Source: Saprospiraceae bacterium (GTDB lineage: Bacteria > Bacteroidota > Bacteroidia > Chitinophagales > Saprospiraceae). From it: a stretch of 64,000 nucleotides of DNA. The position numbers were made by a program, and so were the translations under genes. Shown in pieces: positions 36,984 through 46,255 of the stretch. Each line of letters starts with the position of its first letter. Positions within the stretch are counted from its first letter, which is position 1. Below the pieces are notes generated by a model. The model worked only from the letters and a program-made list of their open reading frames with translations. It did not search any database and had not been told where the DNA came from. The stretch lies in the NCBI GenBank assembly GCA_016722285.1, contig JADKGI010000030.1, positions 186,001 to 250,000 of the forward strand, read 5' to 3'.

Positions 36984-37478
36984 TCAATTACGAATTGAAG
37001 CAACCATTTTTTTTACATCAGATTCAGTAAATTCTTTACTGTTTCCACTTTGGAAGTTTATTTCATTTGGCCCTATTATTTTAACAATGACAAAATCATA
37101 AGTTCTGTTCCCTTCATCATTGGTTTTTTCAAATAGAAATCCGTCATCATATTCTTCAACTATTTTGGAAAAAGATGGATTTGTAATAACGATATTTTTT
37201 TAGAATCTATGATTCTTTTTTAAGTCACTGGTACTAGCACTCCCCATAAATATCTGAAGATCATATCCCGAATTATTTTTAATGGACACATCTGAAAGTT
37301 CTCCTTTCCCAATCTTTGTTATTGCAACATCGGAAGGCGCTTTAATGGAATAAGGGATGCCATATTTTAGTAAATCTGTCAATCCTCCTTTCGAAGATGA
37401 ATTTTTGTTGTTGCACGAGAAAATAATCAGGATTGATGCAAAGCAATAGATAATTATCTTTAAAGTATTAATCTTCAT
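36984..37478 (-). pseudogene. Small lipoprotein gene interrupted by an internal stop
   Basis: The frame begins with a lipoprotein signal (ASILIIFSC, Cys22) at 37478 and hits TAA at 37200-37202. Reading continues in the same frame for about 70 more codons (NIVITNPSFSKIVEEYDDG, then YDFVIVKIIGPNE, then ESDVKKMVASIRN) to TGA at 36984-36986. Reading one base later after AAAAAGAAT gives IDSKK, and restoring one A in the A7 run returns to the first frame. Two compensating one-base indels would therefore remove the stop. Otherwise it is a nonsense mutation. The family was not recognised. The intact product would be about 164 residues, anchored in a membrane. It is convergent with rocD. Confidence 0.6.
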
Positions 37479-37928
37479 TATATTTTTAATCTTAACCGTA
37501 AAACCACAAATTTATTCTGAACTACTTACAAAAGAGCCATTTTCTGCCTATTTCTTCATAAAAATTAATTAGAAAAGAATATTAAGTATCGAATATTTAC
37601 TTAAATAATACAGATTATTTTATTGATTGGGGATTTTATCTTGATTTCTAATTGATTTTCAGTTGTGAATAAATATATTAAATTTATATTAAAACTTATT
37701 AAATATTATAAATATGATTTTTTGTATTTTAGTAGTTCAATATGGGGATGTAATATTGCATCATGATTTAGTTGAGTTATTAGTTAAGAATCTATTGTCC
37801 TTTATTTGAGATATATCGAGGCAATCATCTTTTGGATATGTTTATGGGATTATAATTTGGAAATGGTCGCTGGGGGGTGACCATTTTCATTTTAAGAAAT
37901 TTGTACCTAACATTTATTTTAGGATATA
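37479..37928. other. AT-rich intergenic stretch with a hairpin
   Basis: No coding frame was seen. A hairpin with arms ATGGTC and GACCAT (37863-37884) and a G-rich loop lies about 45 bp beyond the stop codon of the DUF3667 gene. It may act as its terminator, although the T-run after it is weak. The remainder is very AT-rich. Confidence 0.4.
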
Positions 37929-38960
37929 TTAAAAAAATACCAAACTTATCAGACTCACGATTAAAACCACAAATACCCCAACCATCAAATAAAATCCTGA
38001 TGTAATGAAAAACTTTACAAAAGTTTTTAGCTTTCCTTGCTTGTAATATTTCAGCATGGATATATACAAGACTATTGGAAGAGTAATGCCCAGACCAGCA
38101 GCCAGGATACCTCCGGGATCATCTGAACTAATTACATTCATGGTGAAAAAGACTATAAGTGTGACTAGTAAAAAGCAAAACGAATGGACATTCATCCAAA
38201 AAACCAGGTGCTCTACATATGGTCGTCTTTTCCTGATATACAGTAGTTTAAATAAAAGCCCCATTAATATGACAGCTACAACTAAGCCCCATGCAGCATT
38301 TCCAATGGCATATTTCAATGTTCCGGCTCTGTCGAGACTCATCCTGATCATCTGTTTGACAATAATTTTGTCAAAAAATGATGTGATGTTATATTTTGAA
38401 TAGATTGAATCGGTCGGAATCTCAATGGCATCTTTACGGGTAATGGGATATTTAGTTAAATTTAAATTTCCAAGATAGAATGTATCCTTGTCTGGCGTTC
38501 TTATTTTCGTGAAGAGTTTCGACTGAATGCTATCTGAATAAGCTTTTACAGGTCCATTTGGTGTGGATTTTTCATTGAATAAAAGAAATTTTTCATAAAG
38601 CTTGGACCTTTCAAGTTCGGTATATTCATTAAAGGAGCGAGTTTGGATATTATCTATATGGGTAAGAGATACCAGGAATCCAAAATGGAATAGCAACATA
38701 AAAATGAAGAGCCTCATTGGGTTCAGAAAGGATTTTCTTTTTCCTTCGACATAGAATTTAGTCAGTTTCCAAGGAGCCCAAATTTGTTTAATGGTTTTAA
38801 ATAGTGTATTGTCAAAATTAAAAACCGAACTCCAGAAATTACTAACCAATTCCTTAACGCTTAAAACATGGGCGTCAGTTTTTTGACCACATACCGGGTA
38901 ATAGATTTGTTCCTTTAAAAGATTATTACTGCAATTTTTACAAATAATCGAATCTTCCAT
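37929..38960 (-). CDS. DUF3667 family membrane protein
   Basis: The 343-residue protein begins with a zinc-ribbon-like segment (ICKNC at about 6-10, then YYPVCGQK at about 21-28) and the family phrase VKELVSNFWSSVFNFDNTLFKT. A short helix region then has YVEGKRKSFLNPMRLFIFM, the conserved GKR-x-x-(F/Y)-x-x-P motif of DUF3667. Four or five membrane helices follow (about 88-108, 215-235, 250-275, 280-300, 315-340). DUF3667 proteins are common in Bacteroidota and of unknown function. The usual ribbon pattern is CxxC...YCPxCGQ; here the third Cys is Tyr, leaving three of four ligands. The TATATTTG box at 38988-38995 is a likely promoter. Confidence 0.85.
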   Translation of the reverse strand: MEDSIICKNCSNNLLKEQIYYPVCGQKTDAHVLSVKELVSNFWSSVFNFDNTLFKTIKQIWAPWKLTKFYVEGKRKSFLNPMRLFIFMLLFHFGFLVSLTHIDNIQTRSFNEYTELERSKLYEKFLLFNEKSTPNGPVKAYSDSIQSKLFTKIRTPDKDTFYLGNLNLTKYPITRKDAIEIPTDSIYSKYNITSFFDKIIVKQMIRMSLDRAGTLKYAIGNAAWGLVVAVILMGLLFKLLYIRKRRPYVEHLVFWMNVHSFCFLLVTLIVFFTMNVISSDDPGGILAAGLGITLPIVLYISMLKYYKQGKLKTFVKFFITSGFYLMVGVFVVLIVSLISLVFF

Positions 38961-39285
38961 TTCTTAGTGATCTGAATTGTTTCATGGCAAATATAGGCAA
39001 TTCTCCACCACGGGCGCAACAATAAAAGATAAATACCTTCTGCAGCTCCCATCACAGATATCCTCGCTACACCTCTACCAGAATTAGGTTACGCTTCATA
39101 TTACTTTTTGGTATAATGTTTGCCTATTAAACTTATAGATGATAATTTATAAAAATATGAATATTGATTTATTTATAAATAATTGAAAATCATTTATATA
39201 CACATGTATATTTATTTTATAAACACAATTAGTCAATTTTAAAGTGGAAGTATTTCAATCTTGTTCAATAGTAAAACACAAAAAT
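38961..39285. other. Divergent intergenic region with a DUF3667 promoter
   Basis: A minus-strand TATATTTG (38988-38995) lies 28 bp before the DUF3667 start. The block 39001-39095 has a higher GC content than its surroundings and no open frame; I could not match it to an RNA family. The right part is AT-rich and leads to the 39286 start. Confidence 0.4.
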
Positions 39286-42200
39286 ATGAAAAATATTTTT
39301 ACCTTTTTCGCCTTAATATTTGCTACGACAGTAAATATTTCAGCATCCGGAGCTTATGCAGGCAAACATTCTTTAAAGACAGGTTTAATGAATTTCGGCA
39401 AGAATTATGTGTCAAATCCGGAAAGATCTGCAGATGTCTTGATACCGTGGCTTAATTCAAGTAGTGATTTATCTGTACTGGCACCTTGTCCAGGAAACAT
39501 TGTTGAAAATTTAAAGCCAGGTGAATGTGGAAAGGTGATTCCATCATTTGGTTTTGCTTTTCCTGATATTACCCCTTCAAATCTTACTTTCAATCAAAAT
39601 ACGGATCAGTTTTCAATAAATGGAACTATATTTTGTAACGTAGGACAAACCAAATATTCAAGAACCTTTTTACACGGTGGACCTACAGATCTTAGAATTA
39701 CCTCAGTAAATCTGGGAGTATATCAGTCTGTAAATTTTCCAATTGTAAAAATTAATATCTATAGCTCACCGGGTAATGTGCTGTTAGGAAGCCATTTAGC
39801 AGCAATACCTGACTTGAATACAACTGTATATACAATTAATATTCCCAATAATAATATCATAAAAGTGCCCGCTAACTCTAGTTTTCGGATAGAAATAGTG
39901 GCAAATGCCCCGCATATAAGTGTTTTTAAAATTGGTAGCAATAATGGTGGGCATCTTGCATCTTTTACTAATGCGACTGTAGTGTCCTCGTGTGCCAATC
40001 TAATGTCAGAAGGAGTAGTGCCGGATCCGGTCAATAACTCCATCGTATTTGGTGTATCAGGTTTGCCTGATGATTATAAAATTGTTAATACTAATCCTCA
40101 AACTGTTAACCTTAAAGAAGGGGATTTCTTTCCAATAGGAAATCATACGATGAGTTATGTTGTTTACGACGCTTTTGGTAATGTTGGGATTCCTTGTCCT
40201 TTTAGCATCACAATAAATGAATTTCCAAATCCGACGGGAGCAATCGCCTGTAATGATTTGGTGCAGGTTTCGCTTGGCGAAGATTGCCAGACTATTGTTA
40301 CACCACAGATGCTTTTGGAAGGAAATAATTATGGGTGCTATAATAAATACACCGTACAAATAATAGGTAACAACGGAGCCATACTTGGAAATAAGGTGAC
40401 TAAAGCAAACATAGGCCAAACATTGAAAACGCAGATTATAGGTCCTAATGGTAACAGCTGTTGGGGAGAAATATTAGTGCAGGATAAATATGGTCCAAAT
40501 CTGATATGTGATACTGTTTATGCTACTTGCGCAACTGACCTTCGGCCAGGTAAACCATTATCTGAAGTGGTGCCGGTTGCTGCTAAAATTATCGATGGTA
40601 CATTGAGTGCTGGATCACCTAACAGCAATACTTTCATCATACCTGTGGGACAAATTAAAGGAAGCACTATTACAGATTTGGATGTATATATGGACATTTC
40701 TCACGACAGAATATCTGATATTGCCGCAAATATTACATCACCGGATGGAGTTACTGTGCCATTGTTTTTACAACAAGCAGCGTGTAACACCGGAAAAAAT
40801 CTTATGGCTTCTTTTGATGATGGTGCTGTCGGACCGATAAGCTGCGAGGCGTCAGTAGTTCCTGCCATATCAGGAAGATTCAAACCACACAATCCACTGT
40901 CAATTTTTAACGGGAAGCCGATGGGAGGAAACTGGCTTGTTACAGTTTACGACCTTAGTAATGGAGTAGGCGGTAAAGTGAACAACATTCACCTTATATT
41001 TAAGCAATCTGGAGGAGTAGTCAGATTTCCAACACTCAAACCTATTACATTCATCAATATATCTGATAATGAGTATGTTGTGACAGGATTAGATGATTGC
41101 AGCAATGCAACATTGTCATATACTGACTCTTTGATTCGTCAGGATTGTCAAGACATTTATTCTAAAGTGATTAAGAGATGCTGGGCAGGATTTGATGATA
41201 AAGGTAATCAGGCAAATTCATGTTGTCAATTGATCTACGTGTATAGAAATAGTCTTTCAACCCTCGTATTTCCACCAAACTATGATGGTTTAAATGGTAA
41301 TCCCGAGCCATTGTCGTGTGTGATATTTGGAGACTCAATCCCACCTGTCGAACTAACCGGTTTTCCCAAAGGAGACTTGTGCAATAATGTTCAGATTATT
41401 CCACCTACCGATATTAAAATTGATTTATGTCCAAGATCTTATAAGCTATTAAGGAGCCATAAAGTAATAGATTGGTGTAGCGGAAACGTTATTATTCATA
41501 ATCAAATAATTAAAGTCCTTGACAGGGAGGGGCCCGAACTAACATGCCCTTCTAATTTAACCATTTCTACTGATAATTTCAAATGTTCAGCTACATATAA
41601 AGTTCCAAAGCCTGCAATAGGGGTAGAGTGTTCTGATGTTCTGAGTTATTTTCTGGAGTACAGAAATGATGAAATTGCTGAGTCTCCTTATGTATCAACA
41701 AATGTGAACCAAACAACAGGAACAATTACTAATCTTCCATTAGGGTCAAGCACTATGAGATGGATAGTAACCGACCAATGCGGAAATTCATCCAGTTGTA
41801 CATTTAAAGTCAAGGTCATAGATGATGTGAGGCCAAATGCCGTGTGTGACATTTATACGGTGGCATCGATCACTGGAACCGGCAAAGCAATTGTAAATGC
41901 TACTACATTTGACGATGGCAGTACTGATAATTGCGGTATCCTGAGATTTGATGCCAGAAAGATGACAGATGCCTGTGGATTTGGTACATCAATATTTACA
42001 CCTACAGTTGAGTTTTGTTGTGAAGAGGTAAATACTTCTGTGATGGTTGAAATGCGCGTCACAGATGTTCATGGCAATTCAAACACTTGCATGGTTGAAG
42101 TGAGAGTCGCTGATAAACTTCCTCCATACATAACACATTGTCCACCTGACATCATATTGGATTGTCAGGCAGATTATAAAGATCTAAAAGTAACCGGAGA

Positions 42201-44649
42201 GCCTCTATACGTGGACAATTGTGGAGTTGATTCTGTATGGTATAAAGATACTGATTCAATATCAAGATGCGGAACCGGTATTGTCACACGAGTATGGACA
42301 GTAAAAGATAAGCAGAATTACAGAAACAGTTGCGTTCAGGTGATTACATTGATAGATTCTGATCCTTTTTATGTGAATATCAAAAACTACAATGATCCGT
42401 ATGATGACATTGAATGGCCAAAAAATTATGAAACTAAAAAATGCAGATCTTTGCTGAGTCCTGCTGACTTACCGGAAGGTTATAATAAGCCAACCTGGAC
42501 AGAGGATAATTGCAGTCTCGTAGCGGCCCATTATAAAGATCAGGTTTTTAAATTTGCTGATGGTGCCTGTGAGAAGATATTAAGAACCTGGACCGTATTG
42601 GACTGGTGTACATATAATGAAGCATCGCCAGTCTATGGTCATGGATGGTATGAATATGTACAAATCATTAAACTCTTAAATGATGTACCTCCGATTTTTG
42701 AGTTTTCTTGTGTGGACAGGACTATACCTTCGTATGGTGCATGTCAGGATGTTGTGGACTTTACCATGACAGCTATAGACGATTGTCCGGAAGATAATAT
42801 AAATCTCATCTGGAAATACGAATTGTTTACCCAAAATGGGGTTATACCCATCAAAACTAAATATACTAACAGATTCCTTGATACATTGGCAAACGGTAAA
42901 TACAGAGTCAAATGGACAGTAGAAGACAGATGCGGCAACAAAGCATTCTGTACACACACTATTGATCTGATTGAAAACAAAAAACCTACTCCATATTGTA
43001 TCACCTCACTTACGACAGCAGTCATGAACAGTAATGGAACTGCAGAAATTTGGGCTAAGGATTATGACAAAGGAGGTTATGATAATTGTACACCTAAGGA
43101 TAGCCTGTGGTTTACTTTCTATGATGCAAAACCAGTAGATACATTAAAATATATTGAGCATTATTTCAAAGGAAATGGTGTGAAAGCAACCAAGGCAGAG
43201 TATGAGTCAGGTAAAGCCCAGGTATGGAAGCCTCTTCTAAAAACATCAGGGTTAAGATTTAGTTGCTCAGATATACCTAATGGAAAGTCACATGAGATAT
43301 CCTTGAATGTGAGCCTGACCGACCTGGCGGGAAATCAGGATTATTGTACCATTATACTTGTATTGCAGGATAATGCAGATTTTTGCCCGGATATTAATGT
43401 TAATTTTGCATCGATAAGTGGTAAAATATCGGCTGGTAGCGCAGGAATGGCTGGCAGTGATATAACACTTGGAAGCAATTTTTCAGAATTGAATAAGACA
43501 ATTAAGTCTGATGCGAATGGGAATTTTTCATTCAATACATTGCCCACTACTTATAATTATAATGTTGGTTTGAGTGACAACCGGGATATCATGAATGGTG
43601 TTTCTACCTTAGACTTAGTGATGATTCAACGACACATACTGGGAGTGGAAACACTCAATGATCCTAAGAAAATAATCGCAGCTGACGTTGATAATAATGG
43701 CAGAGTCACGGCATCCGATCTTTTAAACCTAAGAAAAAATATTTTGGGTATAGCGCAGGATTTTCCAAACGGTCAAAAATCATGGAGGTTTGTAACATCC
43801 AACCATGAATTCAGCAATAAGGAGGATCCATTCCCTTATACTGAAAAATATACATATAATTTATTGGCTGATAGTAAGAGTAATCAGAATTTTTATGCCA
43901 TCAAGATTGGAGATGTTAACAATTCAGCCATTGTAAACGCAAATGATAGCCAGGCAGAACCAAGAAGTAACAGAACCTTTGCATTAGAAGCTGAAATCAG
44001 AAGAGCTAAGGGCACAGATGAATTATTGATCCCTGTTTATGCAGCATCATTTACTGATGTGCTTGGCTATCAATTTACATTACATTTTGATCAGGAGTTA
44101 CTTGAATTTAAAGAAGTATTGCCGGTAGGCCTTGAATTAAATGAGAGTAATTTTGGTCTCCATAATATTAGTAAGGGAATCATTACTACCAGTTGGAATA
44201 GTTCTGAGCCGGTGATATTAAATTCTGAGACACCATTATTTACTTTGAAATTCAAACTTAAATCAGCGGTGGAAAAAGAAATTAAATTAAGGATAAGCTC
44301 TGATATTACCAGGTCTGAAGCATATGATGTTGGATTAAATAGTATGGATATCAGATTTACAATTTTGGGTAATCAAAATCTTGCAAACGATTTTGAGCTA
44401 AGACAAAACATTCCGAATCCATTTAAAGAAAATACTCAAATTTCATTTGTACTACCGGAGGCTGCCAAAGCAAAAATTACCATAAGTGATATAGCCGGCA
44501 AAGTTATTAAAACCATTTCAGGTACTTATAATAAAGGGGAAAACAGCATAACGCTCAATAAACAGGATTTGGGTGCCAGTGGGATCCTGTTGTATAAGAT
44601 AGAAAGTGGAATATATCTCGATACAAAGAAAATGATCATTATCGAATAA
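39286..44649 (+). CDS. Giant secreted protein with P-domain, dockerin, cohesin-like domain and type A T9SS sorting domain
   Basis: The ATG at 39286 opens a signal peptide (KNIFTFFALIFATTVNISASG); a GTG 14 codons earlier is less likely. The protein has 1787 residues. A P-domain-like region lies at about 434-575 (DGTLSAGSPNSNTF, MGGNWLVTVYDLSNG). Many HYR/Ig-like repeats follow (for example TDQCGNSSSCTFKVKVIDD). Then come a carboxypeptidase-regulatory-like domain (about 1375-1432) and a dockerin-like duplicated EF-hand segment (about 1438-1488, DVDNNGRVTASDLLNLRKNILG). A cohesin-like domain (about 1565-1695, IPVYAASFTDVLGYQFTL) and a type A T9SS sorting domain (about 1700-1787, LRQNIPNPFKENTQISF) close the protein. 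Export by T9SS is expected. A dockerin and a cohesin-like domain in one chain could allow self-assembly, which is inference. Confidence 0.88.
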   Translation: MKNIFTFFALIFATTVNISASGAYAGKHSLKTGLMNFGKNYVSNPERSADVLIPWLNSSSDLSVLAPCPGNIVENLKPGECGKVIPSFGFAFPDITPSNLTFNQNTDQFSINGTIFCNVGQTKYSRTFLHGGPTDLRITSVNLGVYQSVNFPIVKINIYSSPGNVLLGSHLAAIPDLNTTVYTINIPNNNIIKVPANSSFRIEIVANAPHISVFKIGSNNGGHLASFTNATVVSSCANLMSEGVVPDPVNNSIVFGVSGLPDDYKIVNTNPQTVNLKEGDFFPIGNHTMSYVVYDAFGNVGIPCPFSITINEFPNPTGAIACNDLVQVSLGEDCQTIVTPQMLLEGNNYGCYNKYTVQIIGNNGAILGNKVTKANIGQTLKTQIIGPNGNSCWGEILVQDKYGPNLICDTVYATCATDLRPGKPLSEVVPVAAKIIDGTLSAGSPNSNTFIIPVGQIKGSTITDLDVYMDISHDRISDIAANITSPDGVTVPLFLQQAACNTGKNLMASFDDGAVGPISCEASVVPAISGRFKPHNPLSIFNGKPMGGNWLVTVYDLSNGVGGKVNNIHLIFKQSGGVVRFPTLKPITFINISDNEYVVTGLDDCSNATLSYTDSLIRQDCQDIYSKVIKRCWAGFDDKGNQANSCCQLIYVYRNSLSTLVFPPNYDGLNGNPEPLSCVIFGDSIPPVELTGFPKGDLCNNVQIIPPTDIKIDLCPRSYKLLRSHKVIDWCSGNVIIHNQIIKVLDREGPELTCPSNLTISTDNFKCSATYKVPKPAIGVECSDVLSYFLEYRNDEIAESPYVSTNVNQTTGTITNLPLGSSTMRWIVTDQCGNSSSCTFKVKVIDDVRPNAVCDIYTVASITGTGKAIVNATTFDDGSTDNCGILRFDARKMTDACGFGTSIFTPTVEFCCEEVNTSVMVEMRVTDVHGNSNTCMVEVRVADKLPPYITHCPPDIILDCQADYKDLKVTGEPLYVDNCGVDSVWYKDTDSISRCGTGIVTRVWTVKDKQNYRNSCVQVITLIDSDPFYVNIKNYNDPYDDIEWPKNYETKKCRSLLSPADLPEGYNKPTWTEDNCSLVAAHYKDQVFKFADGACEKILRTWTVLDWCTYNEASPVYGHGWYEYVQIIKLLNDVPPIFEFSCVDRTIPSYGACQDVVDFTMTAIDDCPEDNINLIWKYELFTQNGVIPIKTKYTNRFLDTLANGKYRVKWTVEDRCGNKAFCTHTIDLIENKKPTPYCITSLTTAVMNSNGTAEIWAKDYDKGGYDNCTPKDSLWFTFYDAKPVDTLKYIEHYFKGNGVKATKAEYESGKAQVWKPLLKTSGLRFSCSDIPNGKSHEISLNVSLTDLAGNQDYCTIILVLQDNADFCPDINVNFASISGKISAGSAGMAGSDITLGSNFSELNKTIKSDANGNFSFNTLPTTYNYNVGLSDNRDIMNGVSTLDLVMIQRHILGVETLNDPKKIIAADVDNNGRVTASDLLNLRKNILGIAQDFPNGQKSWRFVTSNHEFSNKEDPFPYTEKYTYNLLADSKSNQNFYAIKIGDVNNSAIVNANDSQAEPRSNRTFALEAEIRRAKGTDELLIPVYAASFTDVLGYQFTLHFDQELLEFKEVLPVGLELNESNFGLHNISKGIITTSWNSSEPVILNSETPLFTLKFKLKSAVEKEIKLRISSDITRSEAYDVGLNSMDIRFTILGNQNLANDFELRQNIPNPFKENTQISFVLPEAAKAKITISDIAGKVIKTISGTYNKGENSITLNKQDLGASGILLYKIESGIYLDTKKMIIIE

Positions 44650-44679
44650 AGAAATTGTGTTTAGATTGAAATAGTTTTT

Positions 44680-44720
44680 AAGGCTGTTGCAAATAGTTTT
44701 TTTTGCAACAGCCTTTTAGT
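44680..44720. terminator. Bidirectional terminator
   Basis: The hairpin AAGGCTGTTGC...GCAACAGCCTT (44680-44690 and 44705-44715) has T-rich sequence on its right and TAAAAA-type sequence on its left. It lies between the converging giant-protein and class V aminotransferase genes. Confidence 0.8.
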
Positions 44721-44758
44721 TTTTTAAAAGTTCGGATTACAGCGTCAATATTTTCTCA

Positions 44759-46255
44759 CTATTGGACCAAACTACAGTTGTACCATTCATCAACCAGATT
44801 TTGTTCTGTCTGAGGATTTGACTTGTGGGTAAATTCATTGCTGTGCGCATCATAAATGTATTCTTTTGCCCATTCAAAGTGGTGAAGACATAGTTGTTCT
44901 ATTGATTGGAGAATAAAATCTATTTCATCATCTGTTGTTATTGGATGAATAGACATTCTGACCCAGCCGGGCTTATTGGCCAGAAATCCTTTAGATATTT
45001 CATCAGTAAGTTTTTTTGAATTTTCATGAGAGACTTTAAGTAAGTAGTGACCATAAGTACCAGCACAGGAGCAACCACCGCGAACCTGAATACCATATCT
45101 GTCATTCAATATTTTGACAGCCAGATTAAAGTGCAGATCGTCAATGTAAAATGAAATAACACCCAGCCTGTCTGTATGATGATCAGCGAGCACCCTTAGA
45201 TTGGGTATGACATCAAACTTTTTCCATATTTTATCTAGTAATTCATGCTCTCTGGCTAACATGTTTTCTACACCCATCGTATCTTTTAATTTAATACAAA
45301 GGGCCACTTTAATGGTTTGCATAAATGCGGGTGTACCCCCATCCTCCCTTGCTTCTATTTCGTCAAGATATTTGTGCTCTCCCCAAGGATTTGTCCAATC
45401 CACAGTCCCACCGCCAGGGTTGTCCGGAACACGGTTTGAATATAATTTTTGATTGAAGATAAGAATGCCGCTACTTCCGGGTCCTCCTAAAAACTTATGA
45501 GGCGAAAAATAAATGGCATCCAGATATTCGTCTTCGTCGGCTGGGTGCATGTCAATATTGATATATGGTGCTGAGCAGGCAAAATCCACAAAACAAACGC
45601 CTCCGGCGCGATGCATCATTCCTGCTATCGTGTGAAACGGGGTAATGATTCCGGTCACATTAGAACATGAGGTAATAGCTGCGATTTTAATTTTTCTGTT
45701 AGCATATTTATTGAGTAAAGCAGCAAAGCTATCTAAATCCACCAGTCCTTCTGAGGTGGCTCCAATGACAACGACCTCGCCAGTCGTTTCAATCCAGGAG
45801 GTTTGGTTGGAATGATGCTCCATATGGGTTACAAATATCACTGGTCTGTCTTCGACTTCTAACTTAATTCTATCCTGAAATTTCTCGTGTAATTTTAACC
45901 CAATAATACGCTGCAACTTATTTACTACACCCGTCATACCTGAGTTTGAAGATATCAGGATATCTCCCTTATCGGCATTGACATGTTTTTTAATGATAGC
46001 TTTTGCTTTTTTATACGCCAAGGTCATTGATGAACCCGTTACATTTGTCTCAGTATGAGTATTGGCTACAAAATGAGCAATTTTTTGAACCAGAATGTCT
46101 TCGATAGGTTTATACATACGGCCACTTGCTGTCCAATCTGCATAAATTATTTTCTTAACTCCATAGGGAGTTTTAAATTCTGCATCGTGACCAATAGTAT
46201 GACTGCGGTAAATCGCAAAATATTCCTCCAGATTCATTGATTTATTCATCGTCAT
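44759..46255 (-). CDS. Class V aminotransferase-fold PLP enzyme (cysteine desulfurase/selenocysteine lyase-like)
   Basis: The 498-residue PLP enzyme starts at an ATG that overlaps the glmM stop by four bases (ATGA), so the two are translationally coupled. The PLP lysine is Lys254 in AIYFSPHKFLGGPGSSGIL, with Asp224 in CFVDFACSAP. The N-terminal IYADWTASGR and NTHTETNVTGSSMT resemble cysteine desulfurase-type enzymes, and RGGCSCAGTYGHYLL carries cysteines in the loop where such enzymes keep the catalytic Cys. It is longer than SufS/IscS (about 400). Sulfur donation to Fe-S or another acceptor is possible, but the substrate is not established. No suf or isc genes are adjacent. Confidence 0.8.
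   Translation of the reverse strand: MTMNKSMNLEEYFAIYRSHTIGHDAEFKTPYGVKKIIYADWTASGRMYKPIEDILVQKIAHFVANTHTETNVTGSSMTLAYKKAKAIIKKHVNADKGDILISSNSGMTGVVNKLQRIIGLKLHEKFQDRIKLEVEDRPVIFVTHMEHHSNQTSWIETTGEVVVIGATSEGLVDLDSFAALLNKYANRKIKIAAITSCSNVTGIITPFHTIAGMMHRAGGVCFVDFACSAPYINIDMHPADEDEYLDAIYFSPHKFLGGPGSSGILIFNQKLYSNRVPDNPGGGTVDWTNPWGEHKYLDEIEAREDGGTPAFMQTIKVALCIKLKDTMGVENMLAREHELLDKIWKKFDVIPNLRVLADHHTDRLGVISFYIDDLHFNLAVKILNDRYGIQVRGGCSCAGTYGHYLLKVSHENSKKLTDEISKGFLANKPGWVRMSIHPITTDDEIDFILQSIEQLCLHHFEWAKEYIYDAHSNEFTHKSNPQTEQNLVDEWYNCSLVQ

Noticed and set aside
39001..39095. GC-richer block that might be a structured RNA
   Set aside because: I could not find a convincing stem set or known riboswitch core, so no RNA is claimed.
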